The notes below the pieces were generated by a model, which ran no database searches, had not been told where the DNA came from, and saw only the letters and a list, made by a program, of their open reading frames with translations. DNA of 64,000 nt from positions 1-64,000 of the forward strand of contig BPKM01000003.1 in assembly GCA_026005135.1 (NCBI GenBank), in the 5' to 3' direction. Shown here one piece after another: positions 1 through 8,851 of this stretch (the stretch's first letter is position 1; each line of letters starts with the position of its first letter). Source of the DNA: Leptospiraceae bacterium (lineage in GTDB: Bacteria > Spirochaetota > Leptospiria > Leptospirales > Leptonemataceae). The position numbers were made by a program, and so were the translations under genes.

Positions 1-12
1 TAGTTTTTTAGT

Positions 13-188
13 GGCTTTGTTGCATAACTCCTATTTTAAAATAAAATTTTTTATAAAAGCGAAATTTTTTTCAAATATTACTAATATATTAAAAATTTAA
101 TACTTTTTTCATATCATTAAAAATTGTCTAACAATATTGGAAAATATTTTTATAAATAGCCAATAATTGTCTTTTATACAATAGAGCA
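13..188 (+). mobile_element. MITE copy 1 (IS5/IS903-like ends)
   Basis: Non-coding element of 176 bp starting GGCTTTGTTGCATAAC and ending in an imperfect inverted copy (TTATACAATAGAGCA). It aligns along its whole length with the copies at 9536-9713 (opposite orientation) and 31215-31393. Flanks TTTTTTAGT (4-12) and TTTTTTAGA (189-197) match in 8 of 9 bases, consistent with an aged 9-bp target duplication. The terminal motif and 9-bp duplication fit the IS903 group of the IS5 family; no transposase is present. The decayed right end suggests this is an older copy than the one at 31.2 kb. Confidence 0.75.
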
Positions 189-241
189 TTTTTTAGAAAG
201 AATAAGAACATTTTTTGTAAAAAAATGTCGAAATATATGAT

Positions 242-721
242 ATGATTCAAAATAAAATTTTAATTTTTATAAAAATATGTATTATTTTAATTTGGCTAAT
301 ATTGGTATATCCAATTTATTCTATTGAATATAATAATAAAAAAATTACTCTTTATGATAGAATAGGAATTGTTGAAATTGCTAAACGATATCTTGGTACT
401 CCTTATAAATCTGGTGGTCAAACTCCTAAGGGATTTGATTGTTCTGGTTTTACAATGTATGTATATAAGAAAGCTGGTTATGATATTCCTAGATCAACTA
501 AATTCCAATATTTAAAATTAAAACCTGTGAAAATTCCTAAAAAAGGAGATTTGGTTTTTTTTGATATTAATGGAAGAGGGATAAGTCATGTAGGACTCTA
601 TATAGGAAATTTTAAATTTATTCATGCACCAAGAACTGGAAAAGTAGTAGAAATAGTTGATATAAGAAATCCTTACTGGAAAAAACGCTATAGAGGAGCA
701 CGTTCATATTTTAATGATTAG
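242..721 (+). CDS. NlpC/P60 family peptidoglycan endopeptidase
   Basis: Predicted cell-wall hydrolase cleaving peptide stems of peptidoglycan. The 159-residue protein has a hydrophobic N-terminal signal or anchor (about residues 5-27) followed by one NlpC/P60 domain (about 42-155). The catalytic cysteine is in FDCSGF (C67), the catalytic histidine in ISHVGLY (H116), and a third polar residue is H128 in FIHAP. Length and layout match small single-domain exported NlpC/P60 enzymes. It stands alone, 45 bp downstream of a MITE that could supply or alter its promoter. The ATG start is preceded by no clear Shine-Dalgarno sequence. Confidence 0.85.
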   Translation: MIQNKILIFIKICIILIWLILVYPIYSIEYNNKKITLYDRIGIVEIAKRYLGTPYKSGGQTPKGFDCSGFTMYVYKKAGYDIPRSTKFQYLKLKPVKIPKKGDLVFFDINGRGISHVGLYIGNFKFIHAPRTGKVVEIVDIRNPYWKKRYRGARSYFND

Positions 722-770
722 AATATTTTAATATTTATCTAAAATTGTTTTACTATTACTTTTTATTAAG

Positions 771-800
771 TTGACAAAAATTCAAAATAATAAATATTAA
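771..800 (+). promoter_or_regulatory. candidate sigma70-type promoter for hpf operon
   Basis: A perfect TTGACA box (771-776) is followed, 17-18 bp later, by ATATTA/TATTAA (794-800), 42 bp before the hpf start. This is the only good promoter-like pair I see ahead of the hpf-hprK-ptsH-ntrY-ntrX run. The genome is so AT-rich that -10-like hexamers are common, so the call rests mainly on the -35 box. Confidence 0.4.
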
Positions 801-817
801 TTTCTAATATTTTGAAT
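780..817 (+). promoter_or_regulatory. inverted repeat in the hpf leader
   Basis: ATTCAAAATA (780-789) and TATTTTGAAT (808-817) are perfect 10-bp inverted arms separated by 18 bp. They lie just ahead of the AGGAG ribosome-binding site of hpf (about 829-834) and overlap the candidate -10 region. They could be a transcript hairpin or an operator; no T-tract follows the second arm, so it is not a standard terminator. Confidence 0.4.
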
Positions 818-841
818 TATAAATTTTGAGGAGAATTTAAT

Positions 842-1129
842 ATGGATATACAATATCATTTTGTTAATGTAGAGAGTTCAGATGCATTAAAAGAATATGC
901 AAAAAAAATTATAGATAAAGTATCAGTTTATTTTAATAGAATTGTTTCTGTAACTGTTCGATTCAAAAAAGAAAGAAGTGATCATATTGTAGAAGTAACA
1001 ATTAATGGTGATGGTGGTGTATTTGTTGCAGAAGGAAAATCAACAGATATGTATGCATCATTAGATCTTGTTGAAAAGAAATTAGAAAAGCAAGTAAAAA
1101 AACATAGAGAAAAATTTATCAATCACTAA
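842..1129 (+). CDS. hpf: ribosome hibernation promoting factor, short form
   Basis: A 95-residue protein with the beta-alpha-beta-beta-beta-alpha layout of the HPF/YfiA (RaiA) family, which binds the 30S decoding centre and silences or dimerises ribosomes in starvation. It is the short form: the C-terminal dimerisation domain of long HPF is absent. A good AGGAG site precedes the ATG. It is the first gene of a tight run with hprK 8 bp downstream, the usual hpf-hprK-ptsH neighbourhood of many Gram-negative bacteria. Confidence 0.88.
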   Translation: MDIQYHFVNVESSDALKEYAKKIIDKVSVYFNRIVSVTVRFKKERSDHIVEVTINGDGGVFVAEGKSTDMYASLDLVEKKLEKQVKKHREKFINH

Positions 1130-1137
1130 ATTGAAAA

Positions 1138-2073
1138 ATGCCTCGGGTAAAAGTTTCCGAATTATTAAATATAAAAGAATTATGTTTTGAATTAATAGCT
1201 GGAGAAAAAGGATTAAATAGAGAAATAGAAAATGTTGATATAAATCGCCCGGGGCTTGCCTTAGTAGGTTTTTATGATAATTTTGCATATAATAGATTAC
1301 AGGTAATTGGGAAAGGAGAATATGCATTTTTACAAAAATGTTCAAATAATGAATTACATGAGATCGTTGAAAAATTTTTAAAATTTCCTATTCCAGCAAT
1401 TGTTTTTACTCATAATAATGAACCTCCTATTTGTTTAATAGACGAAGCAAATAGAAATGATGTTCCAATTTTAAAAACAGTATTGACTACACATGATTTT
1501 CAGATGAAATACTATGCGATTTTATCTGAATTACTTGCAGAAGAAATTACTATACATGGTGTTTTAATGGATGTTTTTGGTGTTGGGTTACTATTGCAGG
1601 GAGAAAGTGGAATAGGAAAATCCGAAACAGCTATTGAATTGATAGAAAGAGGTCACAGATTAATTGCAGACGATGTAGTTAGAATAAAAGCAGTATCTGA
1701 AAATATTCTTATCGGATATACAGATCCCATCATAGAATATCATATGGAATTAAGGGGTATAGGTATAATTAATATAAAAGATATCTACGGTATTAGAGCT
1801 ACAAAGAAAAAAACACAAATTGATCTTTCTATTTATTTAGAAGAATGGAATTACAAGAAGGAATATGATCGATTAGGAATAGATGAACAATATTCAGAAA
1901 TTTTAAACGTAAAAATCCCTAAAATAATCATTCCCGTAAGACCGGGTAGAAATGTACCTATATTAATAGAAACAGCTGCGATGAATTTTAGATTAAAAAC
2001 CTCAGGATATGATGCTGCAAAAAAATTTTTAGAAAAAGTTCAAAAAAAAATGTTTTCAAAAAGAGAAAAATAG
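1138..2073 (+). CDS. hprK: HPr kinase/phosphorylase
   Basis: Bifunctional enzyme that phosphorylates and dephosphorylates Ser46 of HPr. The 311-residue protein has the N-terminal HprK domain and a C-terminal kinase domain with Walker A GESGIGKS (155-162), the H140 region (IHGVLMD), acidic DD at 178-179, and the HprK signature ELRGIGIINI (204-213). Length is typical. It sits between hpf and ptsH. Outside the low-GC Gram-positives, HprK usually acts in regulation rather than sugar uptake; no EI or EII genes are present here. Confidence 0.95.
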   Translation: MPRVKVSELLNIKELCFELIAGEKGLNREIENVDINRPGLALVGFYDNFAYNRLQVIGKGEYAFLQKCSNNELHEIVEKFLKFPIPAIVFTHNNEPPICLIDEANRNDVPILKTVLTTHDFQMKYYAILSELLAEEITIHGVLMDVFGVGLLLQGESGIGKSETAIELIERGHRLIADDVVRIKAVSENILIGYTDPIIEYHMELRGIGIINIKDIYGIRATKKKTQIDLSIYLEEWNYKKEYDRLGIDEQYSEILNVKIPKIIIPVRPGRNVPILIETAAMNFRLKTSGYDAAKKFLEKVQKKMFSKREK

Positions 2074-2163
2074 ATTTAAATATACTATATATATTTTTAC
2101 ATTTTCTTGCTAAAAAACGAATAGAGAAAAATTAGTTCTTTATAAAGAGAAAAGGGATTAATA

Positions 2164-2421
2164 ATGATAATTAAAACTCTAAAAGTGAATTTAGTTGATG
2201 GATTGCATGCAAGACCAGCAGCTGAGTTTGTTAGAATTGCAAGTCAATTTAAATCATCCATTGTTGTAGAACATGATGGCATAAGTGTAAATGGTAAAAG
2301 TATAATGGGACTATTGATGCTTGGTTTATATCCAGGGGCTGAAATAAAAATAATTATTAGTGGAGATGATGAAGAAGAAGCTTTGAAAAGTCTTTTAGAA
2401 TTATTACAAAAAAATGAATAA
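2164..2421 (+). CDS. ptsH: phosphocarrier protein HPr
   Basis: An 85-residue HPr with both regulatory sites: His15 in GLHARPAA (phosphorylated by EI) and Ser46 in NGKSIMGL (phosphorylated by HprK). It follows hprK by 90 bp and is followed after 3 bp by the sensor kinase gene. With both residues intact it can serve as the substrate of the upstream HprK. Confidence 0.95.
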   Translation: MIIKTLKVNLVDGLHARPAAEFVRIASQFKSSIVVEHDGISVNGKSIMGLLMLGLYPGAEIKIIISGDDEEEALKSLLELLQKNE

Positions 2422-2424
2422 TTT

Positions 2425-4260
2425 ATGAACTTAAAATTAGAAGAACAAGCAATAGAAAAAAACAATAAAAATATAAGAGAAGAAATAGAACAAGAAGATA
2501 GGTGGAAAAAAGAAGAAGATAGAATTCTATTAAGAGATATTTTTTATGTTTTTATTGTATTATGGTTAAGTGTATTTATTGCAGAATATTTTTTTCTTGA
2601 CAAAAATGCTACTCCATTTGATAGAATTTTTGGTTATATCATAATCTTTTTACCATTAGGTACTTTAAACTTTTTTTTACATTATTTATATAGAAATAGA
2701 AGAATTAGAGTAACAGGTAAATTACGTTCTAGTTTAAGATATCGTTTAATATTAGCTTTTTTACTGGTTTCTATTATTCCAGCTATGCCAATTTTCTTAT
2801 TAACTTCGAGTAAAGTAGAGTCTATTATAGCTGTTTTTTTTAAATTAGATTTAAAAGGAGGCATGGAATCAGCAGAAAAATTATTGGTTTTTCATGAAAA
2901 TCTATATGCAAATCGATTTTATGAAGAATTGACAAAAAACAAAAGTGAGTTTATTTATTATATAAATAATTTCGAAAAAATTAATAAAGAAAAATTTATA
3001 AATTTTATAAATCAATGGTTTAATGAAGATACTGATGCAATATATCTATATGATAATACAACCTTAGTTAAAATCTTTGGTAAAAACCTGATTAAAAAGA
3101 ATCAAATAGAAATATTTAATGAACCTTATCTAATATTATTAATAGATAATCAGAAATATGTTTTAGCAAAAATGTCTTTAAATCAAAATATGAATGCTCT
3201 TTTATTTAAAAAAATTTATAAAGATTATCAAATACAGGAGCAAAAATTTAGAGAAGTATATTCATTATTGTCTCGTAAAGAAGAAAGATTTAGTGAAGTT
3301 ATACCATATAATTTAAGGTTAAGTTTGGCAATTTTATATTTAGCAATGATTATGATTGCTATTATTGTTGCAATTTTATTAGCAAGACAAATCTCTAATC
3401 CAATTGTTTCTTTAGCAGCTGCAACAAGAAAGGTTACAGAAGGTAATTTAGATATTCGCATAGATATAAAATCAGAAGGAGAAATAGCAATCTTGATTCA
3501 AAGTTTTAATTCTATGACAGAAGAATTACAAACTTTACGTAGTAGATTATTACATAGTTTAAGAGTTGCTGCTTGGCAAGAGGTAGCAAGAAGATTAGCT
3601 CATGAAATTAAAAATCCCTTAACACCAATACAGCTATCTGCTGAAAGAATGCTAAGAAAAATTGAACAAAAAAATGTAAAAGAATTGGAAAAATTAGTAA
3701 AGACTTGCTCAACCACGATTATCGAACAAGTAAATGTATTAAAACATCTTTTAGAGGAATTTTCTAATTTTACAAGATTACCTTCTGCAAAATTAGAGCT
3801 TCAATCTATTGTTCCTCTTGTTAAGGAATCAACAGATTTATTTCGTAATATACCTGGAATTATAATTGAAGTAAGATATCAGGATAATTTACCAAAATTA
3901 TATTTAGATAAAAATTTATTTATTGGTATGATGAATAATTTATTGAAAAATGCTATCGAAGCTGTAAAAGAAAAATATAAAGATAATAGTAGGAAAGGTG
4001 TAGTTTTAGTTTCCATTACTACTCAAAAGAGAATGGGCAAACAATTTGTTCTTTTACGAATAGAAGATAATGGTCCAGGAATACCAGAAGAACTTAGAGA
4101 TAAAATTTTTGAACCGTATTTTTCAACAAAAGAAAATTATGGAAGTGGTTTAGGTTTAGCATTAGTAGAAAGAGCTGTTATGGAACATAATGGAAGAATT
4201 CAAGTATTACAATCAAGTTTGGGTGGAGCTGAATTTAGAATTATACTACCAGTACCATAA
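2425..4260 (+). CDS. ntrY: NtrY-type membrane sensor histidine kinase
   Basis: A 611-residue sensor kinase. Three hydrophobic segments lie near residues 35-58, 68-90 and 106-128, then an extracytoplasmic region, a fourth membrane segment (about 293-318), HAMP (from about 318), and a HisKA-HATPase module. The phospho-acceptor is H393 in AHEIKNPLTPIQLS. The N box is near MMNNLLKNAIEAV (about 502-514) and G boxes are EDNGPGIP and GSGLGLAL. The multi-TM N-terminus plus HAMP and the adjacent sigma54 response regulator identify it as NtrY-like. The ligand is unknown. The start is 3 bp after ptsH, so the genes are likely co-transcribed. Confidence 0.9.
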   Translation: MNLKLEEQAIEKNNKNIREEIEQEDRWKKEEDRILLRDIFYVFIVLWLSVFIAEYFFLDKNATPFDRIFGYIIIFLPLGTLNFFLHYLYRNRRIRVTGKLRSSLRYRLILAFLLVSIIPAMPIFLLTSSKVESIIAVFFKLDLKGGMESAEKLLVFHENLYANRFYEELTKNKSEFIYYINNFEKINKEKFINFINQWFNEDTDAIYLYDNTTLVKIFGKNLIKKNQIEIFNEPYLILLIDNQKYVLAKMSLNQNMNALLFKKIYKDYQIQEQKFREVYSLLSRKEERFSEVIPYNLRLSLAILYLAMIMIAIIVAILLARQISNPIVSLAAATRKVTEGNLDIRIDIKSEGEIAILIQSFNSMTEELQTLRSRLLHSLRVAAWQEVARRLAHEIKNPLTPIQLSAERMLRKIEQKNVKELEKLVKTCSTTIIEQVNVLKHLLEEFSNFTRLPSAKLELQSIVPLVKESTDLFRNIPGIIIEVRYQDNLPKLYLDKNLFIGMMNNLLKNAIEAVKEKYKDNSRKGVVLVSITTQKRMGKQFVLLRIEDNGPGIPEELRDKIFEPYFSTKENYGSGLGLALVERAVMEHNGRIQVLQSSLGGAEFRIILPVP

Positions 4261-4271
4261 GTTAAAATACT

Positions 4272-5621
4272 ATGAGTCAAAAAATATATATAATTGATGA
4301 TGATAAAAATATACGTACTTCCTTAAAAGAAGTATTGGAAGATGAAGGGTATGAAGTTCAAGTATTTGCATCTGGAAAAAATTGTTTAAAGCAATTAGAA
4401 AAAGAACGCCCTTCTGTAATATTTTTAGATGTCTGGCTAAATAAAGAAGATGGTATTGATGTATTAAAAGAGATTAAAAACATTTATCCAGCCCTACCAG
4501 TTATTATGATTTCTGGTCATGCAACAATTGAATTAGCAGTTCAGGCTACGAAAATGGGAGCAGCTGATTTTTTAGAAAAGCCATTATCTATTCAATCTAT
4601 ATTAGAGAAATTAGAACATGTTTTACAGATAAAAAATCATTCTTTAAAAGATAAAGAAATTAAATTAGAATATGATGAATTGATTGGAACATCAGAACAA
4701 ATATTAAAAGTAAAACAGGCTATTGCTCAAGCTGCGAAAACGAATGCACGCGTATTTATTTATGGAGAAAATGGCACAGGAAAAGAATTAGTTGCACGAA
4801 TGATTTATAAAAATTCTCAAAGAAAAGATAAACCTTTTGTTGATATAAATTGTGCAGCAATACCAGAAGAATTAATTGAAAGCGAATTATTTGGTCATGA
4901 AAAAGGTGCTTTTACAGGTGCTATTGAAAGACGTATAGGTAAATTTGAGCAAGCAAATGGAGGAACATTATTTTTAGATGAAATATGTGATATGTCTCTT
5001 TCAACACAAGCAAAAGTATTAAGAGTAATAGAAGAACAACAATTAACAAGAGTAGGAGGAACAGAAAAGATTGCAATAGATGTTCGTATCATTGCAGCTA
5101 CAAATATTGATCCTTTACAGGCAATAAAAGAAGGTAAATTTAGGGAAGATTTATATTATCGATTAAATGTAATACCAATTATTATGCCACCATTAAGAGA
5201 AAGAGTTGCAGATATTCCTTTGTTGCTGGATTATTTTTTAAAAAAGACGATAGATACAAATAAATTAAAACCAAAGGTATTTACACCAGCAGCAATTGAA
5301 CTCTTAACACAATATGATTGGCCAGGTAATGTAAGAGAATTAAAAAATGTTGTAGAACGATTAGCTATATTAACTGATAGTTCAAAGATAGATGTAGATA
5401 ACGTTAGAGAAAGTTTATTTAATTTTACATATGATAGAGAAGATGATTTTCCAGGTTTAGATTTAAGAAGTGCAAGAAGAGAATTTGAAAAAAATTATAT
5501 TATTAAAGCTTTAAAACAATTTGATAAAAATATTAGTAAAACAGCAAAATTTTTAGGAATGGAAAGAACACATTTACATAAAAAAATTAAAAGCTTAAAC
5601 ATTAAAATAGAAGAAATATGA
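4272..5621 (+). CDS. ntrX: NtrX/NtrC-type sigma54-dependent response regulator
   Basis: A 449-residue activator: receiver domain (1-120, phospho-acceptor D53 in FLDVW), sigma54-interaction AAA+ domain (about 140-375) with Walker A GENGTGKE (about 165-172) and the GAFTGA loop (212-217) that contacts sigma54, and a C-terminal Fis-type helix-turn-helix (about 405-445). It is the probable partner of the kinase encoded 11 bp upstream. Its sigma factor, RpoN, is encoded at 26.7 kb. The stop overlaps the next start (ATGATGA), which indicates translational coupling. Confidence 0.93.
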   Translation: MSQKIYIIDDDKNIRTSLKEVLEDEGYEVQVFASGKNCLKQLEKERPSVIFLDVWLNKEDGIDVLKEIKNIYPALPVIMISGHATIELAVQATKMGAADFLEKPLSIQSILEKLEHVLQIKNHSLKDKEIKLEYDELIGTSEQILKVKQAIAQAAKTNARVFIYGENGTGKELVARMIYKNSQRKDKPFVDINCAAIPEELIESELFGHEKGAFTGAIERRIGKFEQANGGTLFLDEICDMSLSTQAKVLRVIEEQQLTRVGGTEKIAIDVRIIAATNIDPLQAIKEGKFREDLYYRLNVIPIIMPPLRERVADIPLLLDYFLKKTIDTNKLKPKVFTPAAIELLTQYDWPGNVRELKNVVERLAILTDSSKIDVDNVRESLFNFTYDREDDFPGLDLRSARREFEKNYIIKALKQFDKNISKTAKFLGMERTHLHKKIKSLNIKIEEI

Positions 5622-6691
5622 TGAATAGAAATTATCTCTATAAAGATTATGCTAAAATTGCTAAAAGTTTATCTTTATATTTAGAAGAACATAAAAAACA
5701 AGATCCACCGTTTTTTTTATTATCCCATAGTTTACCTTCTATATATTTTCCAGACTTATATACATTAAATGATATAAAAAAAAATGATTTTGATACAGAT
5801 AATAGCAAACTTACAAAAGAAAAAAATGATGAAATTCAAAAAAATAACTTTATTCATCTGAAGGAAAATGTACGTTGTAATTTATGCAGTGAAAAAGTTT
5901 ATGCAGTTAAGGATTATTTTAAAAAACCTGAAAGTACCCCTTATCCAATTCTTGTAGTTTATTATAATGGTTCATTTAATACGAAGAATTTACCAAAAGA
6001 TAATAGTGATAAATATTATTTTTCATCAGAAGAAGAAGATGATATATTCAATCGAATGTTAGGAGCAATCAATCTTACAATAAAAAATATATTTTTTCAG
6101 GAATTTATTGCATGTCATTTTTCTCCAGCAAGTACAAAAGAAGAATGGGAGAAACGAGTAAATAATTGTCTTTATCTATTAGAAAAGAATGTCTTAGAAA
6201 ATAATATTCAAAAATTATTATTAGTAGGTAATGCTGCATTATTATTATTAGGAGATGAGGCAATAAGAATTTCAAAAAATTCACAAATTATAACATTAAA
6301 TATAAAACAAAAAGAATTTCCAGCATTAGTTATTCGGAGTCCTTTAGCATTACTTACAATAGAAAAAAAAAGAAAAGAATATCAAAATCATTTACAAAAA
6401 TTTAAAGAAGAATATGAAATATTTTTAAAAAATAAAAATCAAATAGATAGAGTTCTTCAAAATATTTTAAATGAACTACCACAACAAAATCAAAATGTTA
6501 AAATTGTTAATAATATAAAATTAATAAGAGCATCTGAGATTCAATCTGAAAAACAAATCGAAGAAAAAATTAAAAAACATTTAGGAATTGGAAAATATTT
6601 TTTATATATGGCATTAAAATATAGAAAAGAAGAAATTCTGGTAAAACAACAAATTTTGAATTCTTTAAAATTACTCATTAGTGATAAATAA
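5618..6691 (+). CDS. uracil-DNA-glycosylase-like Fe-S protein, catalytic motifs missing
   Basis: A 357-residue protein that I read as a degenerate relative of family-4/5 uracil-DNA glycosylases. All four potential Fe-S ligands keep family-like spacing: CNLC (C87, C90) and C166-x17-C184. The region around LLLVGNAALLLLG matches the conserved strand-loop VVALGATAARALLG of the family. However, the motif A (GEAPG) that should follow the first CxxC is replaced by VVYYNGSF, and motif B (HPS) near the C-terminus is replaced by RSP (VIRSPLALL). The protein is longer than a normal UDG (about 200 residues), with a charged C-terminal tail. It is translationally coupled to ntrX and 2 bp from priA. The homology call is by eye and moderate. 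Confidence 0.55.
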   Translation: MMNRNYLYKDYAKIAKSLSLYLEEHKKQDPPFFLLSHSLPSIYFPDLYTLNDIKKNDFDTDNSKLTKEKNDEIQKNNFIHLKENVRCNLCSEKVYAVKDYFKKPESTPYPILVVYYNGSFNTKNLPKDNSDKYYFSSEEEDDIFNRMLGAINLTIKNIFFQEFIACHFSPASTKEEWEKRVNNCLYLLEKNVLENNIQKLLLVGNAALLLLGDEAIRISKNSQIITLNIKQKEFPALVIRSPLALLTIEKKRKEYQNHLQKFKEEYEIFLKNKNQIDRVLQNILNELPQQNQNVKIVNNIKLIRASEIQSEKQIEEKIKKHLGIGKYFLYMALKYRKEEILVKQQILNSLKLLISDK

Positions 6692-6693
6692 AA

Positions 6694-8721
6694 ATGTATA
6701 AAATAGCTAAAGTTGTTTTTCCTTATCCTATAGAGGAAGAATATGATTATATCATTCCAGAATCTTTAATTCCTTTTGCAGAAATTGGAAAAAGGGTATA
6801 TATTTCTTTAAAAAATCGTAAAGAAGAAGGTATTATTATAAAAATATTCGATGTTGATTTCTTAAAACCTGATATACAATATAAAGAAGTATTAGAAATA
6901 CCAGATGAATATCCAGTATTAAATCAAGAACAGATTGAACTTGCTTATTGGATGTCTAAGGAATATTTATGCGAGGTAGGCGAAGCATTAGATAAAATGT
7001 ATCCAAAGCCATATAAGTTAAATAAAACAGATAAAAAAAATTTATTAACTAAAAATCATTATGATTTAAATCTACAAAATCTTGTGCAACTTTCTGATGA
7101 ACAAGAAAGAGTATTGGAAAGTATAAAACAATCTCTAAACTATAGTATTCCATCAATCCATTTAATCCAGGGTATTACAGGTTCTGGAAAGACAGAAATC
7201 TATTTATATTTAATAGTAGAGACATTAAAAAATAATAAAGATGTTTTGTTTATTGTTCCAGAAATAAGTATAACTGTTCAAATGGTTGAAAGAATAAAAA
7301 GAATTGTTGGTAATAATATCGCTATTTTGCATTCCAGTTTAACTGGGAAACAACGCTTTCTTGAATACTTAAAGATATATCTGGGAAATGTAAATGTTGT
7401 TTTAGGAACACGTTCAGCTATCTTTGCACCACTAAAAAATTTAGGTCTTATTATTATAGACGAAGAGCATGATTCATCTCTTAGGGATAATAGTCATCCA
7501 AGATATGATGCAAGGTTGATTGCTAGAAAACGAATAGAAAAATATAAAATTCCATTAATTTTAGGATCAGCAACCCCTCGAATAGAAATTCGATATGTAA
7601 CAGAAAAATATAATCAAAAACATTATAATGGATTTAATTATCATTTATATTTTTTACATAAACGAGTTTTAGGAAAATTACCAGAAGTAAATTTAATTGA
7701 ACGAGATGATGTTGAGCAACCGATAAGTAATCAACTTTTATATGAAATTGAAAAGAATTATAAAAATAAAAAACAATCTTTAATTTTATTAAATCGAAGA
7801 GGGTATTATCCCTATTTATACTGTAAAAATTGTAAAAAAAACATACAATGTCCTAATTGTTCTATTTCTTTAAGTTTACATAAAAATTACGGTGAATTAT
7901 CTCTTAAATGTCATTATTGTAATTATCATTCGGGAATGATTTATTATTGTCCAGATTGTAAAAGTCGATTAGTATATTTAGGTACAGGGATTCAGAAAGT
8001 AGAAGAATTTTTATTAAATCTTTTCCCAGATTTAAGAATAGAAAGACTTGATACTGATATAGCAAATAAAGAAAAAATTTTAAAACAAGTTGTTCAAGAT
8101 TTTATCGATGGAAAAATTGATATATTAACAGGAACACAGATGATTTCTAAAGGGATTGATGCTCCTAATTTAAATTTAGTAGGAGTATTGCAAGCAGATG
8201 CTGGTTTTTATTTACCTGATTTTCGTTCTTCTGAAAGAACTTTTTCTTTACTTGTACAGGTTGCTGGTCGTTCAGGTAGAAGAGAAAATACGGGCAAGGT
8301 TTTTCTTGAAGTTTTTGATAAAGATCACCCTTATATACAATGGGCAGTAAAACAGGATTATGAATCCTTTTATAAAGAAGAATTAAAAAAGAGGCTGGAA
8401 TATCAATATCCACCTTTTACCAGATTGATCCGATTTTTAATACGTTCTCCTATAGAAAAAAAAGCAGAACGTTATTGTTATGAATTATCGAATATTATAA
8501 GTCAATTACAAAAAGATAAAATTGGAATGTATGAAATCTTAGGACCTTCTCCTGCCCCTATTATTAAATTGCATAATAAATATCGTTACCATATTTTAAT
8601 TAAAACAAGATATTTTAACGAAACGATTAATACTCTTAGAGAATCAATTAAAACCTTTAAAAAAAAGCTTCCACAGGATCATTACTTAGAAATAGAAATT
8701 GATCCAGTAGATATATTATAA
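6694..8721 (+). CDS. priA: primosomal protein N' (replication restart helicase PriA)
   Basis: A 675-residue superfamily-2 3'-5' DNA helicase that reloads the replisome at stalled forks. An N-terminal DNA-binding domain is followed by the helicase core with Walker A GITGSGKTE (near 158-166) and DEEH box, then the zinc-binding insertion with four CxxC pairs (CKNC, CPNC, CHYC, CPDC), and helicase motifs V-VI (GTQMISKG; VAGRSGR). Slightly shorter than E. coli PriA (732). It follows the UDG-like gene after 2 bp, so both may act in one repair operon. Confidence 0.95.
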   Translation: MYKIAKVVFPYPIEEEYDYIIPESLIPFAEIGKRVYISLKNRKEEGIIIKIFDVDFLKPDIQYKEVLEIPDEYPVLNQEQIELAYWMSKEYLCEVGEALDKMYPKPYKLNKTDKKNLLTKNHYDLNLQNLVQLSDEQERVLESIKQSLNYSIPSIHLIQGITGSGKTEIYLYLIVETLKNNKDVLFIVPEISITVQMVERIKRIVGNNIAILHSSLTGKQRFLEYLKIYLGNVNVVLGTRSAIFAPLKNLGLIIIDEEHDSSLRDNSHPRYDARLIARKRIEKYKIPLILGSATPRIEIRYVTEKYNQKHYNGFNYHLYFLHKRVLGKLPEVNLIERDDVEQPISNQLLYEIEKNYKNKKQSLILLNRRGYYPYLYCKNCKKNIQCPNCSISLSLHKNYGELSLKCHYCNYHSGMIYYCPDCKSRLVYLGTGIQKVEEFLLNLFPDLRIERLDTDIANKEKILKQVVQDFIDGKIDILTGTQMISKGIDAPNLNLVGVLQADAGFYLPDFRSSERTFSLLVQVAGRSGRRENTGKVFLEVFDKDHPYIQWAVKQDYESFYKEELKKRLEYQYPPFTRLIRFLIRSPIEKKAERYCYELSNIISQLQKDKIGMYEILGPSPAPIIKLHNKYRYHILIKTRYFNETINTLRESIKTFKKKLPQDHYLEIEIDPVDIL

Positions 8722-8851
8722 TATTTATTTATTTTTTGAACAACATATATATATTGCTTCTAATATTTCCTCCTAACTTGTGATTTGTATTATTAAGATT
8801 TTTTTTGGATTTTTTTGTAAGATTTTTATTTTAAAATATATATAGATCTAT

